64,000 nt of DNA from Mycobacterium sp. 236(2023) (GCF_029623955.1 NZ_JARSBP010000002.1:1302001-1366000); one strand, 5' to 3'. Shown: positions 27,192 to 37,095, counted from the first letter of the stretch. Notes: generated by a model from the letters alone, not told the origin. Translations and numbers: made by a program.

Positions 27192-28027
27192 CGAGCCAGA
27201 CCGACGATCCCTTGGTGCCCCGTCCCGCCGCGACGGTGATGCTGGTCCGGGACACCCCCGAGGGCATCAAGATCTTCCTGATGCGCAGGCATTCGGCAAT
27301 GGACTTCGTCGCCGGCGTCATGGTGTTTCCGGGCGGGGGAGTGGACAACCGCGACCGCAACGCCGACGTCGCCTGGCACGGACCCGACCGCCGGTGGTGG
27401 GCCGAGAGGTTGGGCACGGACGAAGAACTCGCCGAGGCGCTGGTGTGCGCGGCGGCACGTGAGACCTTCGAAGAGTCGGGGGTCCTGTTTGCGGGTCCGG
27501 CCGATGATCCCGACCTGCTGGTCGACGATGCTTCGGTATACCGCGAGCAGCGGGCGGCGCTGGAGAACAAGTCGCTGTCCTTCGGGGAGTTCCTGCGCGC
27601 GGAGAAGCTGGTGCTGCGGGCGGACCTGCTGAGGCCGTGGGCCAACTGGGTCACCCCGAAAGAGGAACGCACCCGGCGCTACGACACCTTTTTCTTCGTC
27701 GGTGCTCTGCCTCAGGGACAGCGCGCCGACGGCGACAACACCGAGACCGACAAGGCCGACTGGGTCACCCCGCAGTCCGCTCTCGACGACTTCGCCGAGG
27801 GGCGCAGCTTCCTGCTGCCGCCGACGTGGACGCAACTCGACGCGCTCAACGGCCGCACGGTCGCCGAGGTGCTCGCCGTCGAACGCAAGATCGTCGCCAT
27901 CGAACCGTCCCTGGAGGCGGACAAGGGCGGCAACTGGGAGATCGAATTCTTCAACAGCGAGCGCTACAACGAGGCCCGCAACCGGCGCGCGCCGCAGGGT
28001 TACACCGACGGGGCGCCGCTCGCGTGA
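27188..28027 (+). CDS. Nudix hydrolase family protein (Rv3040c-like)
   Basis: A 279-aa protein with an N-terminal [20 protein letters not shown] strand, the [10 protein letters not shown] turn and a split Nudix box [13 protein letters not shown], in which an insertion separates the GG region from REXXEE. This long form matches actinobacterial Rv3040c-type proteins annotated as NUDIX or CoA-pyrophosphatase-like; the substrate is unknown. It overlaps the ABC ATPase (ATGA) and echA17 (GTGA), indicating one transcript. Confidence 0.88.
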   Translation: MTSQTDDPLVPRPAATVMLVRDTPEGIKIFLMRRHSAMDFVAGVMVFPGGGVDNRDRNADVAWHGPDRRWWAERLGTDEELAEALVCAAARETFEESGVLFAGPADDPDLLVDDASVYREQRAALENKSLSFGEFLRAEKLVLRADLLRPWANWVTPKEERTRRYDTFFFVGALPQGQRADGDNTETDKADWVTPQSALDDFAEGRSFLLPPTWTQLDALNGRTVAEVLAVERKIVAIEPSLEADKGGNWEIEFFNSERYNEARNRRAPQGYTDGAPLA

Positions 28028-28740
28028 GGGAGTTCGTGGGTGTCGTGGTGTCCGAGGACGCCGCCCCTGACAGCGGGGAGCGTCGCGTGGCGACGCTGCT
28101 GCTGTCACGGCCGCCGACCAACGCGCTGACCCGGCAGGTGTGCCGGGAGATCGCCGAGGCCGCCGCCGAACTCGGCGCGCGGGACGACGTCGCCGCCGTC
28201 ATCGTCTTCGGCGGTCACGAAACCTTCTCCGCCGGCGAGGACATGCCCGAGCTTCAGACCTTGAACGCCGACGAGGCTGCCGTCGCTGCGGGCGTCTGCG
28301 CCGAAGCCGTCGACGCACTGGCCGCGCTGCCGAAACCGACCGTCGCCGCGATCACCGGCTACGCGCTGGGCGCCGGCCTGACCCTGGCCCTGGCCGCGGA
28401 CTGGCGGGTCAGCGGTGACAACGTCAAGTTCGGTGCGACGGAGATCCTGGCCGGGTTGGTGCCCGCAGGTGACGGTGCGGGTCGGTTGGCCGACGCCGTC
28501 GGCAGGAGCAAAGCCAAGGACCTGGTGTTCAGCGGGCGGTTCGTCGACGCCCGTGAGGCGCTGACGCTCGGGCTTGTCGACGAGCTGGTGGCGCCGGACG
28601 GGGTCTACGACGCGGCCCTGGCCTGGGCGCGGCGTTTCGTCGGCTATCCACCGGAGGTGCTGGCGGCGGCGAAGGCCTCGTTCTCGGAGCCCAGGGTGTT
28701 CGCGGGCAGTGAAGGTGCTGAGGGCCGACGCGGTAGTTGA
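28024..28740 (+). CDS. echA17: enoyl-CoA hydratase/isomerase family protein EchA17
   Basis: A 238-aa crotonase. The oxyanion-hole segments are [18 protein letters not shown] near residue 60 and [18 protein letters not shown] near 111; the active-site helix reads [20 protein letters not shown], with one Glu retained. It likely hydrates or isomerises an enoyl-CoA in fatty-acid oxidation; the second catalytic Glu of classical hydratases is not obvious. GTG start in GTGA overlap with the Nudix gene. Confidence 0.88.
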   Translation: MREFVGVVVSEDAAPDSGERRVATLLLSRPPTNALTRQVCREIAEAAAELGARDDVAAVIVFGGHETFSAGEDMPELQTLNADEAAVAAGVCAEAVDALAALPKPTVAAITGYALGAGLTLALAADWRVSGDNVKFGATEILAGLVPAGDGAGRLADAVGRSKAKDLVFSGRFVDAREALTLGLVDELVAPDGVYDAALAWARRFVGYPPEVLAAAKASFSEPRVFAGSEGAEGRRGS

Positions 28741-28755
28741 CGTTAGGCTGCCCTG

Positions 28756-29745
28756 ATGACGAGTTCCGATGTCACCGACCCCGCTCCGCAGCCACGGGCG
28801 ACCCAGGAGCAGGTCGAGGCCGCGATGAAGGACACCAAGCTGGCCCAGGTCCTGTACCACGACTGGGAGGCCGAGACCTACGACGAGAAATGGTCGATCT
28901 CGTACGACCAGCGCTGCGTCGACTACGCGCGCGGCCGCTTCGACGCCGCGGTGCCCGAGGAGATTCAGCGCGAGCTGCCGTATGACCGAGCCCTGGAGCT
29001 CGGCTGCGGGACGGGCTTCTTCCTGCTCAACCTGATCCAGGCCGGGGTGGCCCGGCGCGGGTCCGTGACCGACCTGTCGCCCGGCATGGTGAAGGTGGCC
29101 ACCCGCAACGGCCAATCGCTCGGGCTGGACATCGACGGCCGGGTCGCCGACGCCGAGGGCATTCCCTACGAGGACAACACCTTCGATCTCGTCGTCGGTC
29201 ACGCGGTGCTGCACCACATCCCCGACGTGGAACTGTCGCTGCGCGAGGTCGTGCGCATTCTCAAACCGGGCGGGCGGTTCGTGTTCGCCGGTGAGCCGAC
29301 GACGGTCGGCAACCGTTACGCCCGTGAGCTTTCGACGCTGACGTGGCACGTCGCGACGAACGTGACGAAGCTGCCGATGCTGGCCGGCTGGCGCAGGCCG
29401 CAGGCCGAGCTCGACGAGTCGTCCCGGGCGGCAGCGCTCGAGGCCGTCGTCGACCTGCACACCTTCGACCCAGCCGACCTTGAGCGGATGGCGACCCACG
29501 CCGGCGCCGTCGATGTCCGCACCGCCAGCGAGGAATTCACCGCCGCGATGCTCGGCTGGCCGGTCCGGACCTTCGAGGCCGCCGTGCCACCGGGCCGATT
29601 GGGTTGGGGCTGGGCGAGATTCGCGTTCGGCAGCTGGACGACGCTGTCGTGGGTCGACGCCAACGTCTGGCGCCGGGTGGTGCCGAAGGGCTGGTTCTAC
29701 AACGTGATGATCACCGGGGTCAAGCCCGAGGCCGGCTCGTCGTAG
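28756..29745 (+). CDS. class I SAM-dependent methyltransferase (Rv3038c-like)
   Basis: A 329-aa methyltransferase with motif I ALELGCGTGFFLLNL near residue 77, motif II VADAEGIPYEDNTFDLVVGH, and motif III LREVVRILKPGGRFVFAGEP. A preceding stretch WEAETYDEKWSISYDQRC is typical of the mycobacterial Rv3038c group. The C-terminal third is probably a lid or substrate domain. The acceptor is unknown; linkage to the methylglucose lipopolysaccharide region makes a lipid or sugar acceptor possible. Confidence 0.88.
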   Translation: MTSSDVTDPAPQPRATQEQVEAAMKDTKLAQVLYHDWEAETYDEKWSISYDQRCVDYARGRFDAAVPEEIQRELPYDRALELGCGTGFFLLNLIQAGVARRGSVTDLSPGMVKVATRNGQSLGLDIDGRVADAEGIPYEDNTFDLVVGHAVLHHIPDVELSLREVVRILKPGGRFVFAGEPTTVGNRYARELSTLTWHVATNVTKLPMLAGWRRPQAELDESSRAAALEAVVDLHTFDPADLERMATHAGAVDVRTASEEFTAAMLGWPVRTFEAAVPPGRLGWGWARFAFGSWTTLSWVDANVWRRVVPKGWFYNVMITGVKPEAGSS

Positions 29746-30914
29746 AGTTCAGCCTCGACGACGTCGGGTATCTCCGCAGCGATGCGGGACAGTCGGCGTT
29801 GACCGAGGTCGCCCGATACGGGCTGACCGACTCCACTCTCGTAGCTGACATCGCCTCGGCGAGAACACTTTTCGGTGACCGAACCGCTGTTCTCGTGGAG
29901 ACGGTGAAACTGCGCCGCAAAGCGGCCGCGAAGTTCACCGATGCCGCGCAGTGGTTGTTCACCGACGACGCGCTACAGCAGGCGACGGCGGCCCCGGTCG
30001 CCGAACACCGCGCCAGGCGACTGGCCGGCGCCGTCGTCCACGACGCCACCTGTTCGATCGGCACGGAGCTTGTGGCACTTCGTCATTCGGCGAAGACCGC
30101 GGTGGGCAGCGACATCGACCCGGTCCGTCTGGCGATGGCAAGCCACAACCTCGGGCTCGGCGGTCCGGCCGTCGGGCTGTGCCGGGCCGACGCGTTGCGT
30201 CCCGTGACCAACGATGCCGTCGTTCTGGTCGACCCGGCTCGCCGCAGTGGATCGCGGCGCCGCTTCGACCCCCGCGCCTACGTCCCGCCGCTCGACGAAC
30301 TCCTGGAGGTGCTGGGTGGCCGGGATTACGTCGTAAAGTGCGCTCCTGGAATCGATTTCGGTGTTGTCGAGCAGCTCGGGTTCGACGGGGAGATCGAAGT
30401 CACGTCGCTGGGCGGCAGCGTCCGTGAGGCGTGCCTGTGGTCACGGAAATTCACGGACGGGGCGCGGCGCCGGGCGACGATACTCGACACCGGGGAGCAG
30501 ATCGACGACACCGCGCCCGACGACTGCGGGGTCGCCCTGGCCGGCCGCTGGATCGTCGACCCCGACGGGGCGGTGGTGCGCTCCGGTCTGGTCCGCCACT
30601 ACGCCGCCCGGCACGGTCTGTGGCAGCTCGACCCCGACATCGCCTATCTGTCCGGCGACCTGCTACCCGACGGCGTGCGTGGGTTCGAAGTGGTCGAGCA
30701 ACTGGCGTTCAGCGAACGCCACCTGCGCCAAGCGCTTTCGGCCCGCGACGTCGGCGCGGTCGAAATTCTCGTCCGCGGCGTCGACGTCGACCCGGACGCC
30801 CTGCGGGCGCGGCTGAAGCTTCGGGGCTCGGCGGCAATGTCGGTTGTCATCACACGGCTGGGGTCCGGGGCGGCAAGTAGGGCAACGGCATTCCTATGCC
30901 GTCCGTCACGGTGA
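29649..30914 (+). CDS. THUMP-like/SAM-dependent methyltransferase (Rv3037c-like), start uncertain
   Basis: The family sequence begins at about 29745 (EFSLDDVGYLRSDAGQSAL), continues with ETVKLRRKAAAKF, HDATCSIGTELVALRH (motif I), VLVDPARRSGSRRRFDP (NPPY-like region) and a C-terminal THUMP-like domain. No ATG, GTG or TTG occurs in frame between 29652 and 29796, so translation either begins upstream inside the previous gene (GTG 29649 used here, TTG 29604 possible) or at TTG 29799, which would drop conserved residues. The protein is expected to methylate a glycan or nucleic acid; Rv3037c has been linked with methylglucose lipopolysaccharides by gene context. Confidence 0.8.
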   Translation: MGRRQRLAPGGAEGLVLQRDDHRGQARGRLVVEFSLDDVGYLRSDAGQSALTEVARYGLTDSTLVADIASARTLFGDRTAVLVETVKLRRKAAAKFTDAAQWLFTDDALQQATAAPVAEHRARRLAGAVVHDATCSIGTELVALRHSAKTAVGSDIDPVRLAMASHNLGLGGPAVGLCRADALRPVTNDAVVLVDPARRSGSRRRFDPRAYVPPLDELLEVLGGRDYVVKCAPGIDFGVVEQLGFDGEIEVTSLGGSVREACLWSRKFTDGARRRATILDTGEQIDDTAPDDCGVALAGRWIVDPDGAVVRSGLVRHYAARHGLWQLDPDIAYLSGDLLPDGVRGFEVVEQLAFSERHLRQALSARDVGAVEILVRGVDVDPDALRARLKLRGSAAMSVVITRLGSGAASRATAFLCRPSR

Positions 30915-30997
30915 AAGCTCACGTACCCTGGCCGTAACGGCGCTGGCCTCAGCACCGAAATGTGTGTGTAGCCCCCCAATCTTGAGGACGACCGACA

Positions 30998-31729
30998 ATG
31001 CGCTTTCTCGCTGGTGTTCTGACGGCGGCCGGTGTTGCGGCCGGCTTGGCGGCCGCGCCCACGGCCGCCGCCCAGCCGTCCGTGGTGCCCGCCCCGTCGG
31101 CGTGCGTCGACCTGGGCGGCACGGTCGACGCCGACCAGATCTGCCGGGTGCACACCGAGAAGCCCACGTACACGCTGGACTACACGTTCCCAGCGGACTA
31201 CCCCGACCAGGAGGCGCTGACCGCCTACCTGAAGCAGACCCGCGACGGCTTCGTCAACGTCTCGGAGATGCCCGGATCGTGGAATCTGCCGTATGTCCTC
31301 GACGGCCGTGGAACCGGCTACCGGACGGGCCCCGACAACGCCGGTACCCGCAGCGTGGTGTTCGAGGTGTACGAGAACGTCGGGGGCGCACACCCGCAGA
31401 CGTGGTTCAAGTCGTTCAACTGGGACGTCGCGAAAAAGGCGCCGATCACCTTCGACACGCTGTTCAAGCCGGGCGCCGAGCCACTGGACGTCATCTTCCC
31501 GATCGTGCAGACCGACATTTCGCGCCAGCTCGGCGTCGACGCCCCGATCACGCCGACCGACGGCCTGGACCCCGCCAAGTACACCGAATTCGCCATCACC
31601 GACGATTCGGTGATCTTCTACTTCGGTCAGGGCGAGATCATGGCCGGCGCCGGCGGGGCACTTCAGGCGACGATTCCGCGCTCGGCGATCGCCGACATGC
31701 TGGCATTGCCCGCCGCTGTCACGCCTTAG
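30998..31729 (+). CDS. secreted protein, TB22.2/Mpt64-like (Rv3036c homologue)
   Basis: A 243-aa exported protein with a signal peptide (MRFLAGVLTAAGVAAGLAAA, cleavage after AAAQ-like site about residue 26). The mature domain CVDLGGTVDADQICRVH, then YTLDYTFPADYPDQEAL and the C-terminal FYFGQGEIMAGAGG resemble the DUF3298/RsiV-like and Mpt64 fold. M. tuberculosis TB22.2 (Rv3036c) is a cell-wall-associated antigen reported to have esterase activity. A good ribosome site TTGAGG precedes the ATG. Its end overlaps the convergent symporter gene by 11 bases. Confidence 0.88.
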   Translation: MRFLAGVLTAAGVAAGLAAAPTAAAQPSVVPAPSACVDLGGTVDADQICRVHTEKPTYTLDYTFPADYPDQEALTAYLKQTRDGFVNVSEMPGSWNLPYVLDGRGTGYRTGPDNAGTRSVVFEVYENVGGAHPQTWFKSFNWDVAKKAPITFDTLFKPGAEPLDVIFPIVQTDISRQLGVDAPITPTDGLDPAKYTEFAITDDSVIFYFGQGEIMAGAGGALQATIPRSAIADMLALPAAVTP

Positions 31730-33260
31730 CCGCTTCCCGGCTCTTGCCGACGGGTTCGTAGCTCTCCCAGAACGTCGCCCCGGTGATGCCCAGCGCCAGC
31801 GGATCGAAGACCGGATCCAATCCGGCCTTCTTCTGCTTCTCGTAGTCCCACAGCGCCTTGTACGCAGGCTGCTGCAGGACCAGGATCCCGATGATGTTCA
31901 GCCACGCCATCAACCCGACGCCGATGTCGCCGAGGGTCCAGGCGTCCGAGGCGGTCGATACGGCGCCGATGGTCACCGACACCAGGATCAGCGCCTGCAG
32001 CAGCATGGTCGCGCCACCGCCGACGGTGCCACGCACGAACGGCAGGTCGGTGGTCGACGCCTTGCCCAGGATGAAGCGCAGGTTGGTCTCCGCCATGTAG
32101 TAGTAGGCGATGATCGTGGTCAGGCAGAAGAAGAACAGCGAGATCGCGACGAAGCTGGACCCCGCACCACTCCACAGCGTGTCGAAACCCACCTGCGCGT
32201 ATGTCGGTCCCACGGCGACATCGGCGGGCAGCAGTCCACCTTCGGCCATGACGGCTCCGTCGGCGCTCTCACCTTCGTACACGCGGTATGCGCCGGTGGA
32301 CAGGATCAGGAAGCCGGTTGCCGAGCAGACGAACAGGGTGTCCACGTATACCGCGAACGCCTGCACGAGACCCTGTTTGGCGGGGTGCGACACCTCGGCC
32401 GCCGCGGCCGCGTGGGGGCCTGTGCCCTGTCCGGCTTCGTTGGAGTAGATGCCGCGTTTGACGCCCCACATGATCGCGGCGCCGAGGATGGCGCCGAATG
32501 CGGCGTCGAACCCGAAGGCGCTTGCGAAGATGAGGCTGAACATCGCCGGCACTTCAGAGGCGTTGAGCGCGACGACGATCAGCGCCAGCACGATGTAGGC
32601 AATCGCCATGAACGGCACGACGACGGCGGCGAACGACGCGATGCGCTTGACGCCGCCGATGATGACGAACGCCAGCACGATGACGGTGCCGACGGCGACC
32701 CACCATTCCGACCAGCCCCACGCGTTGTTCATCGCGACGGCCATCGAGTTTGACTGGACGCTGGGGAGAAGGAGTCCGCAGGCGAGGATGGTCACGGCCG
32801 CGAAGACGAGTCCGTAGATCTTGAACAGCGGCGCAGCGGACGTGTGCGCGAACGCCTTGCTGAAGTAGTAGGCCGGTCCGCCGCGATACTCGCCGGTTAG
32901 CTTGTCACGGGTCTTGTAGATCTGGCCCAGCGTGCACTCGACGAACGACGTGGAGGCGCCGAGGAACGCCATGGCCCACATCCAGAACAGCGCGCCGGGT
33001 CCGCCGAAGGCGATGGCGGTCGCGACGCCGGCGATGTTGCCGGTGCCGACGCGGCCGGCCAGCGACATCATCAGGGCTTGGAAAGAGGACACCCCGTCGG
33101 GCGATTTCTCGCCGTGGATCATCACCCTGATCATCTCGGGGATCTGCCGGACCTGCACGAAGCGCGACCGGAAGGAGAAGTAGATGCCGACCCCCAGGCA
33201 CAGGTAGACGAGCGCGTTACTCCAGATGTAGCTGTTGAGCGTGCTCAGAAACTCCGACAC
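31719..33260 (-). CDS. sodium:alanine/glycine symporter (AGCS family)
   Basis: A 513-aa membrane protein with about ten to eleven helices. AGCS signatures are SSFQALMMSLAGRVGTGNIAGVATAI near residue 58 (read here in two parts, LAGRVGTGNIAG central), WMWAMAFLGAST, and RGIYSNEAGQGTGPHAAAAA. It imports alanine or glycine with sodium. It is not part of the M. tuberculosis order I remember between Rv3036c and Rv3035, so it looks inserted. It stands alone, with its 3' end overlapping the secreted-protein gene. Confidence 0.92.
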   Translation of the reverse strand: MSEFLSTLNSYIWSNALVYLCLGVGIYFSFRSRFVQVRQIPEMIRVMIHGEKSPDGVSSFQALMMSLAGRVGTGNIAGVATAIAFGGPGALFWMWAMAFLGASTSFVECTLGQIYKTRDKLTGEYRGGPAYYFSKAFAHTSAAPLFKIYGLVFAAVTILACGLLLPSVQSNSMAVAMNNAWGWSEWWVAVGTVIVLAFVIIGGVKRIASFAAVVVPFMAIAYIVLALIVVALNASEVPAMFSLIFASAFGFDAAFGAILGAAIMWGVKRGIYSNEAGQGTGPHAAAAAEVSHPAKQGLVQAFAVYVDTLFVCSATGFLILSTGAYRVYEGESADGAVMAEGGLLPADVAVGPTYAQVGFDTLWSGAGSSFVAISLFFFCLTTIIAYYYMAETNLRFILGKASTTDLPFVRGTVGGGATMLLQALILVSVTIGAVSTASDAWTLGDIGVGLMAWLNIIGILVLQQPAYKALWDYEKQKKAGLDPVFDPLALGITGATFWESYEPVGKSREAAKA

Positions 33261-33376
33261 TTCACGTCCCCTTCATCGTCTCGTCACTCGAGTCCCGCCT
33301 TGCATGCTGGCAGGGATGAGGGTGTCGCGTGTTGCCTTACTGTGAACTGGCTGTTAGCGACCTGGGCATCAAGTGG

Positions 33377-34666
33377 TCATTCCGGCGCGAAGCCGTAGAC
33401 CTGCCCGTCGCTCGTCGCGGCGATCACGCGACGATCGTGGCCCACCGAGACCCCGACCGGCCACCCCGTCGCATTGGGCAGCGGATAGGTGTTGAACGTG
33501 GTCCCGTCACCCAGGCTGAAGACCGTCAGAGCAAGCCCCGCCGCGTCGTCGTCACCGTTGCGCACCACCGCGTACCCGACGCCGGCCAGGCTCGACGTCG
33601 TCAGCGGCGCCACGTCGTCGCGCGTCCACACTTCCTCACCCTGCTCGGCCGTGTCGCGTACCGCGGTCAGCGCCGATCCGGGACCGCCGCCTGCGATGAC
33701 GAGCCCCTCCGGCGTCACCGACGGGGGAGTCTGCGCGAGATAGTTCAGCGGCACCGACCACTTCGCCGTGCCGTCTTCGGTGTTGATCGCCCAGAGATGC
33801 TCGTCGCGGCCGTTGACGTAGACCGTCGCGCCGTCCGCCGACAGCACCGGGCTGGCCAGCGGACCACCTCCGACCGCGTCGCTGGTCCACTCGCGGGTGA
33901 GCTGCGGCGTCTGTCCTTGCTGGTATCGCAGGCCGACCAGCACAGGCGTTTCGGCGCCGGGTTCCCACAGCGTGAGAACCACCATGCCGTTCGCCGCCGA
34001 ATAGGCGGGCGCGGCGGCGACCGGGCACCCGCGTCGCGCCAGCCGGCAGTCGTCGAGTCCCCGTTCGGAATTGGTGGGGTCGAGGTCGGCGACGAGGTCG
34101 AGGGACGTGCCCGCGACGGTGCCGCGGTGCGCATCGAACACCAGCACCTGACCCAGGTGCGTGACTACCAACAGGCGACCGGGTGCCACCATGCGGGTCG
34201 TCAGCGGCAGGCCGATCACCGGGGTGCGCCAGCGCACCCACTGCGTCGAAGGGAAAGACTGCAGCAGCCCTGGTTGGCCGATGTAGAGGTTGTCGAATCC
34301 GTCGAACAGCGGGCTCGCGATGCCGCCGCCCTGCACAAGCCGGGTGCACCAGCGTTGGCGCGCCTGGTTGTTGACCTCCCAGACCATCAGCGAGCAGCCG
34401 GCCGCAGTCTGTCCGTTGGCGGCGAGGTAATTGCCCGAGCCGAGCGCGACCTGAGCCGCGAGGCTTCCCTTCACCGCCCGCGCCCATTCGAGCCGTAGGG
34501 AGTCGGCCCCGTCGACAGGCGCGGAACTGGTGTTGGCCGCGTCGGCGTACTGCGCAGACCAGCCGGTCGCAGCGCGGGCTTCGACCCAGGTGTCGGTGTC
34601 GCCACAGCCGGCGAGCACCCCAGCGATCAGCGCGGTCAACGCCACTACGAAGATTCGCCGGAGCAC
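33377..34666 (-). CDS. PQQ-repeat beta-propeller lipoprotein (Rv3035-like)
   Basis: A 429-aa lipoprotein. The GTG at 34666 has AAGGGA five bases upstream and yields a signal peptide ending VLAGC. The body consists of PQQ-like propeller blades, for example ATVYVNGRDEHLWAINTEDG near residue 310 and the final DRRVIAATSDGQVYGFAPE. Propellers of this kind act as scaffolds on the outer face of the membrane; no quinoprotein catalytic residues were noted. It is divergent from the acyltransferase gene, as in Rv3035/Rv3034c. Function unknown. Confidence 0.85.
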   Translation of the reverse strand: MLRRIFVVALTALIAGVLAGCGDTDTWVEARAATGWSAQYADAANTSSAPVDGADSLRLEWARAVKGSLAAQVALGSGNYLAANGQTAAGCSLMVWEVNNQARQRWCTRLVQGGGIASPLFDGFDNLYIGQPGLLQSFPSTQWVRWRTPVIGLPLTTRMVAPGRLLVVTHLGQVLVFDAHRGTVAGTSLDLVADLDPTNSERGLDDCRLARRGCPVAAAPAYSAANGMVVLTLWEPGAETPVLVGLRYQQGQTPQLTREWTSDAVGGGPLASPVLSADGATVYVNGRDEHLWAINTEDGTAKWSVPLNYLAQTPPSVTPEGLVIAGGGPGSALTAVRDTAEQGEEVWTRDDVAPLTTSSLAGVGYAVVRNGDDDAAGLALTVFSLGDGTTFNTYPLPNATGWPVGVSVGHDRRVIAATSDGQVYGFAPE

Positions 34667-34786
34667 GAGGTCCCTTCTGGTCGCGTTGTACGTCGAGCCC
34701 ACGTGAGGGTAACCGCTGGCCATGCCGGAGGGCAGGAGCGCAGCGACCCGGGATGTCAAATGTCCGAGCGCGTAGGCTTTCCGGCC

Positions 34787-35524
34787 ATGACAACGATGTG
34801 GGGTGCTCCGCTGCACAAACGTTGGCGAGGTTCGCGCTTACGGGATCCGCGTCAAGCGAAGTTCCTGACCCTCGCGTCGTTGAAATGGGTGCTGGCCAAC
34901 CGTGCTTACACGCCCTGGTACCTGGTGCGGTACTTCCGCCTCCTGAAGTTCAAGCTGGCCAACCCGCACGTCATCACACGGGGAATGGTGTTCCTCGGCA
35001 AGGGTGTCGAGATCCAGGCCACGCCGGAGCTGTCGCAGATGGAAATCGGGCGTTGGGTCCACATCGGTGACAAGAACACGATCCGCTGTCATGAGGGATC
35101 GCTGCGCATCGGCGACAAGGTGGTGCTCGGCCGCGACAACGTCATCAACACCTACCTCGACATCGAACTCGGCGACTCGGTGCTGATGGCCGACTGGTGC
35201 TACATCTGCGACTTCGACCACAGGATGGACAGCATCGAGCTGCCCATCAAGGACCAGGGCATCGTCAAGGGCCCGGTGCGCATCGGGCCCGACACCTGGG
35301 TCGGCGTCAAGGTCAGCGTGCTGCGCAACACGACGATCGGCCGGGGATGTGTCCTGGGCTCCCACGCTGTGGTCAGGGGCGACATCCCGGACTATTCGAT
35401 CGCGGTCGGCGCGCCCGCCAAGGTCGTGAAGAACCGCAAGCTGTCGTGGGAGACGTCGGCGTCCGAACGCGCTGAACTGGCTGCGGCGCTGGCTGACATC
35501 GAACGGAAGAAGGCGGCGCGCTAA
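34787..35524 (+). CDS. hexapeptide-repeat acyltransferase (Rv3034c-like)
   Basis: A 245-aa left-handed beta-helix transferase. Imperfect hexapeptides run from GKGVEIQATPELSQMEIG through HIGDKNTIRCHEGSLRIG to the C-terminal IGPDTWVGVKVSVLRNTTIG, followed by the coil SIAVGAPAKVVKNRK found in maltose/galactoside acetyltransferases. It transfers an acyl group, probably acetyl, to a sugar. Proximity to the methylglucose lipopolysaccharide genes suggests acylation of that glycan. ATG 34787 is used; the open frame upstream to 34703 is not family-like. Confidence 0.88.
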   Translation: MTTMWGAPLHKRWRGSRLRDPRQAKFLTLASLKWVLANRAYTPWYLVRYFRLLKFKLANPHVITRGMVFLGKGVEIQATPELSQMEIGRWVHIGDKNTIRCHEGSLRIGDKVVLGRDNVINTYLDIELGDSVLMADWCYICDFDHRMDSIELPIKDQGIVKGPVRIGPDTWVGVKVSVLRNTTIGRGCVLGSHAVVRGDIPDYSIAVGAPAKVVKNRKLSWETSASERAELAAALADIERKKAAR

Positions 35525-35577
35525 TCGGATGGGTGTAAGCCCTGCATCGCGGCCGCGCAGATGACAGCCTTGTCGGT

Positions 35578-37095
35578 GTGACCGCTAGGAAGCCCCAGAC
35601 GATCTCGTATCCCGCCCCCGGCGCTCGCCCCTACCGCAGGGACGAGGAACCGCTCGCACCCCACGTCATCGTGCTGTTCGGTGCGACGGGTGATCTGGCC
35701 AAGCGGAAGCTGATCCCGGGCATGGCCTACCTGGACCAATCCGAGTTGGCGCCTCACATCCAGGTGGTCGGCACATCGTTGGAGGACCTCACCGACGACG
35801 AGTTCCGTGCACTGGCCAAGGAATCCATCGAGAAGTACGGCACCCACAAGCTCACCGACGAGCAGTGGGCCAACTTCGCGAAAATCGTGACCTACGTCCC
35901 GCAGGGCGCGGGCCCTGAGGTGCTGGCCAAGGCGGTCGCAGAGGCGGAGGCTCGACTGACCGAGGGTGCGGACGTCGATCTGGAAGTCCAGCGGCTGCAC
36001 TACCTGTCGGTACCGCCCAAGGCGGCGCGCGCGGTGATCACGATGTTGCGCGATGCCGACCTGGTGGCCCGCTCGCGCGTCGTCATGGAGAAGCCGTTCG
36101 GCACCGACCTAGCCAGTGCTGTCGCATTGAACGACTTTGTGCACGAGACGTTCCGGGAGCGCCAGATCTTCCGCATCGACCACTTCCTCGGCAAGGAAGC
36201 GGCGCAGAACATCCTTGCGTTCCGGTTCGCCAACGGCCTCTTCGAACCGATCTGGAACCGCAACTTCATCGACCACATCCAGATCGACATCCCCGAGACG
36301 CTCGGCCTCGACGAGCGGGCCAATTTCTACGAAAGCACCGGTGCCTTCAAGGACATGGTCGTCACCCACCTGTTCCAGGTGATGGCGTTCGTCGTGATGG
36401 AGCCGCCGACCGCGCTGGAGCCTCGCGCGATCAGCGAAGAGAAGAACAAGGTGTTCCGCTCGATGCTGCCGATCGAGTGTTCCGACGTGGTCCGCGGGCA
36501 GTTTGCCGGATATCGCGAACTCGACGGTGTGGCAAGGGATTCCGATACCGAGACATTCATCGCCCTCAAGGTCGGCATCGACAACTGGCGTTGGGCCGGG
36601 GTGCCGATCTACCTGCGCACCGGCAAGCAGCTCGCCGAGGGCATGCGCATCATCTCGATCGCGTTCAAGGAGGCGCCGCGCACAATGTTCCCGTCGGGGT
36701 CGGGCGTCGGGTCCCAGGGGCCGGACCATCTGACGTTCGACCTCGCCGACGCCTCGAAGGTGTCGTTGTCGTTCTACGGCAAGCGACCCGGGCCGGGGAT
36801 GAAGCTGGAGAAGATGTCGATGCAGTTCTCCACTCAGGAGACCGAGCAGCTCGGGGATGTGCTCGAAGCGTACGAGCGGCTGATCCTCGACGCGATGCGC
36901 GGCGATCACACCTTGTTCACGACCGCCGAGGGCATCGAATCCCTGTGGGAGCGTTCGGTGGATCTGCTCGCCGATCCTCCTGCGGTCAAGAGCTATCAGC
37001 CGGGGACGTGGGGTCCCAACTCGATCCACCAGCTGATCGCGCCGAATGCGTGGCGGCTGCCCTTCGAGCGGGCGTGGCGGGACAAGAAGAGCTGA
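35578..37095 (+). CDS. zwf: glucose-6-phosphate dehydrogenase
   Basis: A 505-aa enzyme that oxidises glucose 6-phosphate to 6-phosphogluconolactone with NAD(P). The nucleotide motif is VLFGATGDLAKRKLIPG near residue 32; the active site FRIDHFLGKEAAQN contains the substrate-binding Lys and catalytic His. MEKPFGTDL and YLRTGKQLAEG are also typical. The GTG start is 53 bases after the acyltransferase gene. zwf is not at this place in the M. tuberculosis order I remember; it is without the usual pentose-phosphate partners (tal, opcA, pgl) and ends convergently 35 bases from the glycosyltransferase gene. Confidence 0.95.
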   Translation: MTARKPQTISYPAPGARPYRRDEEPLAPHVIVLFGATGDLAKRKLIPGMAYLDQSELAPHIQVVGTSLEDLTDDEFRALAKESIEKYGTHKLTDEQWANFAKIVTYVPQGAGPEVLAKAVAEAEARLTEGADVDLEVQRLHYLSVPPKAARAVITMLRDADLVARSRVVMEKPFGTDLASAVALNDFVHETFRERQIFRIDHFLGKEAAQNILAFRFANGLFEPIWNRNFIDHIQIDIPETLGLDERANFYESTGAFKDMVVTHLFQVMAFVVMEPPTALEPRAISEEKNKVFRSMLPIECSDVVRGQFAGYRELDGVARDSDTETFIALKVGIDNWRWAGVPIYLRTGKQLAEGMRIISIAFKEAPRTMFPSGSGVGSQGPDHLTFDLADASKVSLSFYGKRPGPGMKLEKMSMQFSTQETEQLGDVLEAYERLILDAMRGDHTLFTTAEGIESLWERSVDLLADPPAVKSYQPGTWGPNSIHQLIAPNAWRLPFERAWRDKKS

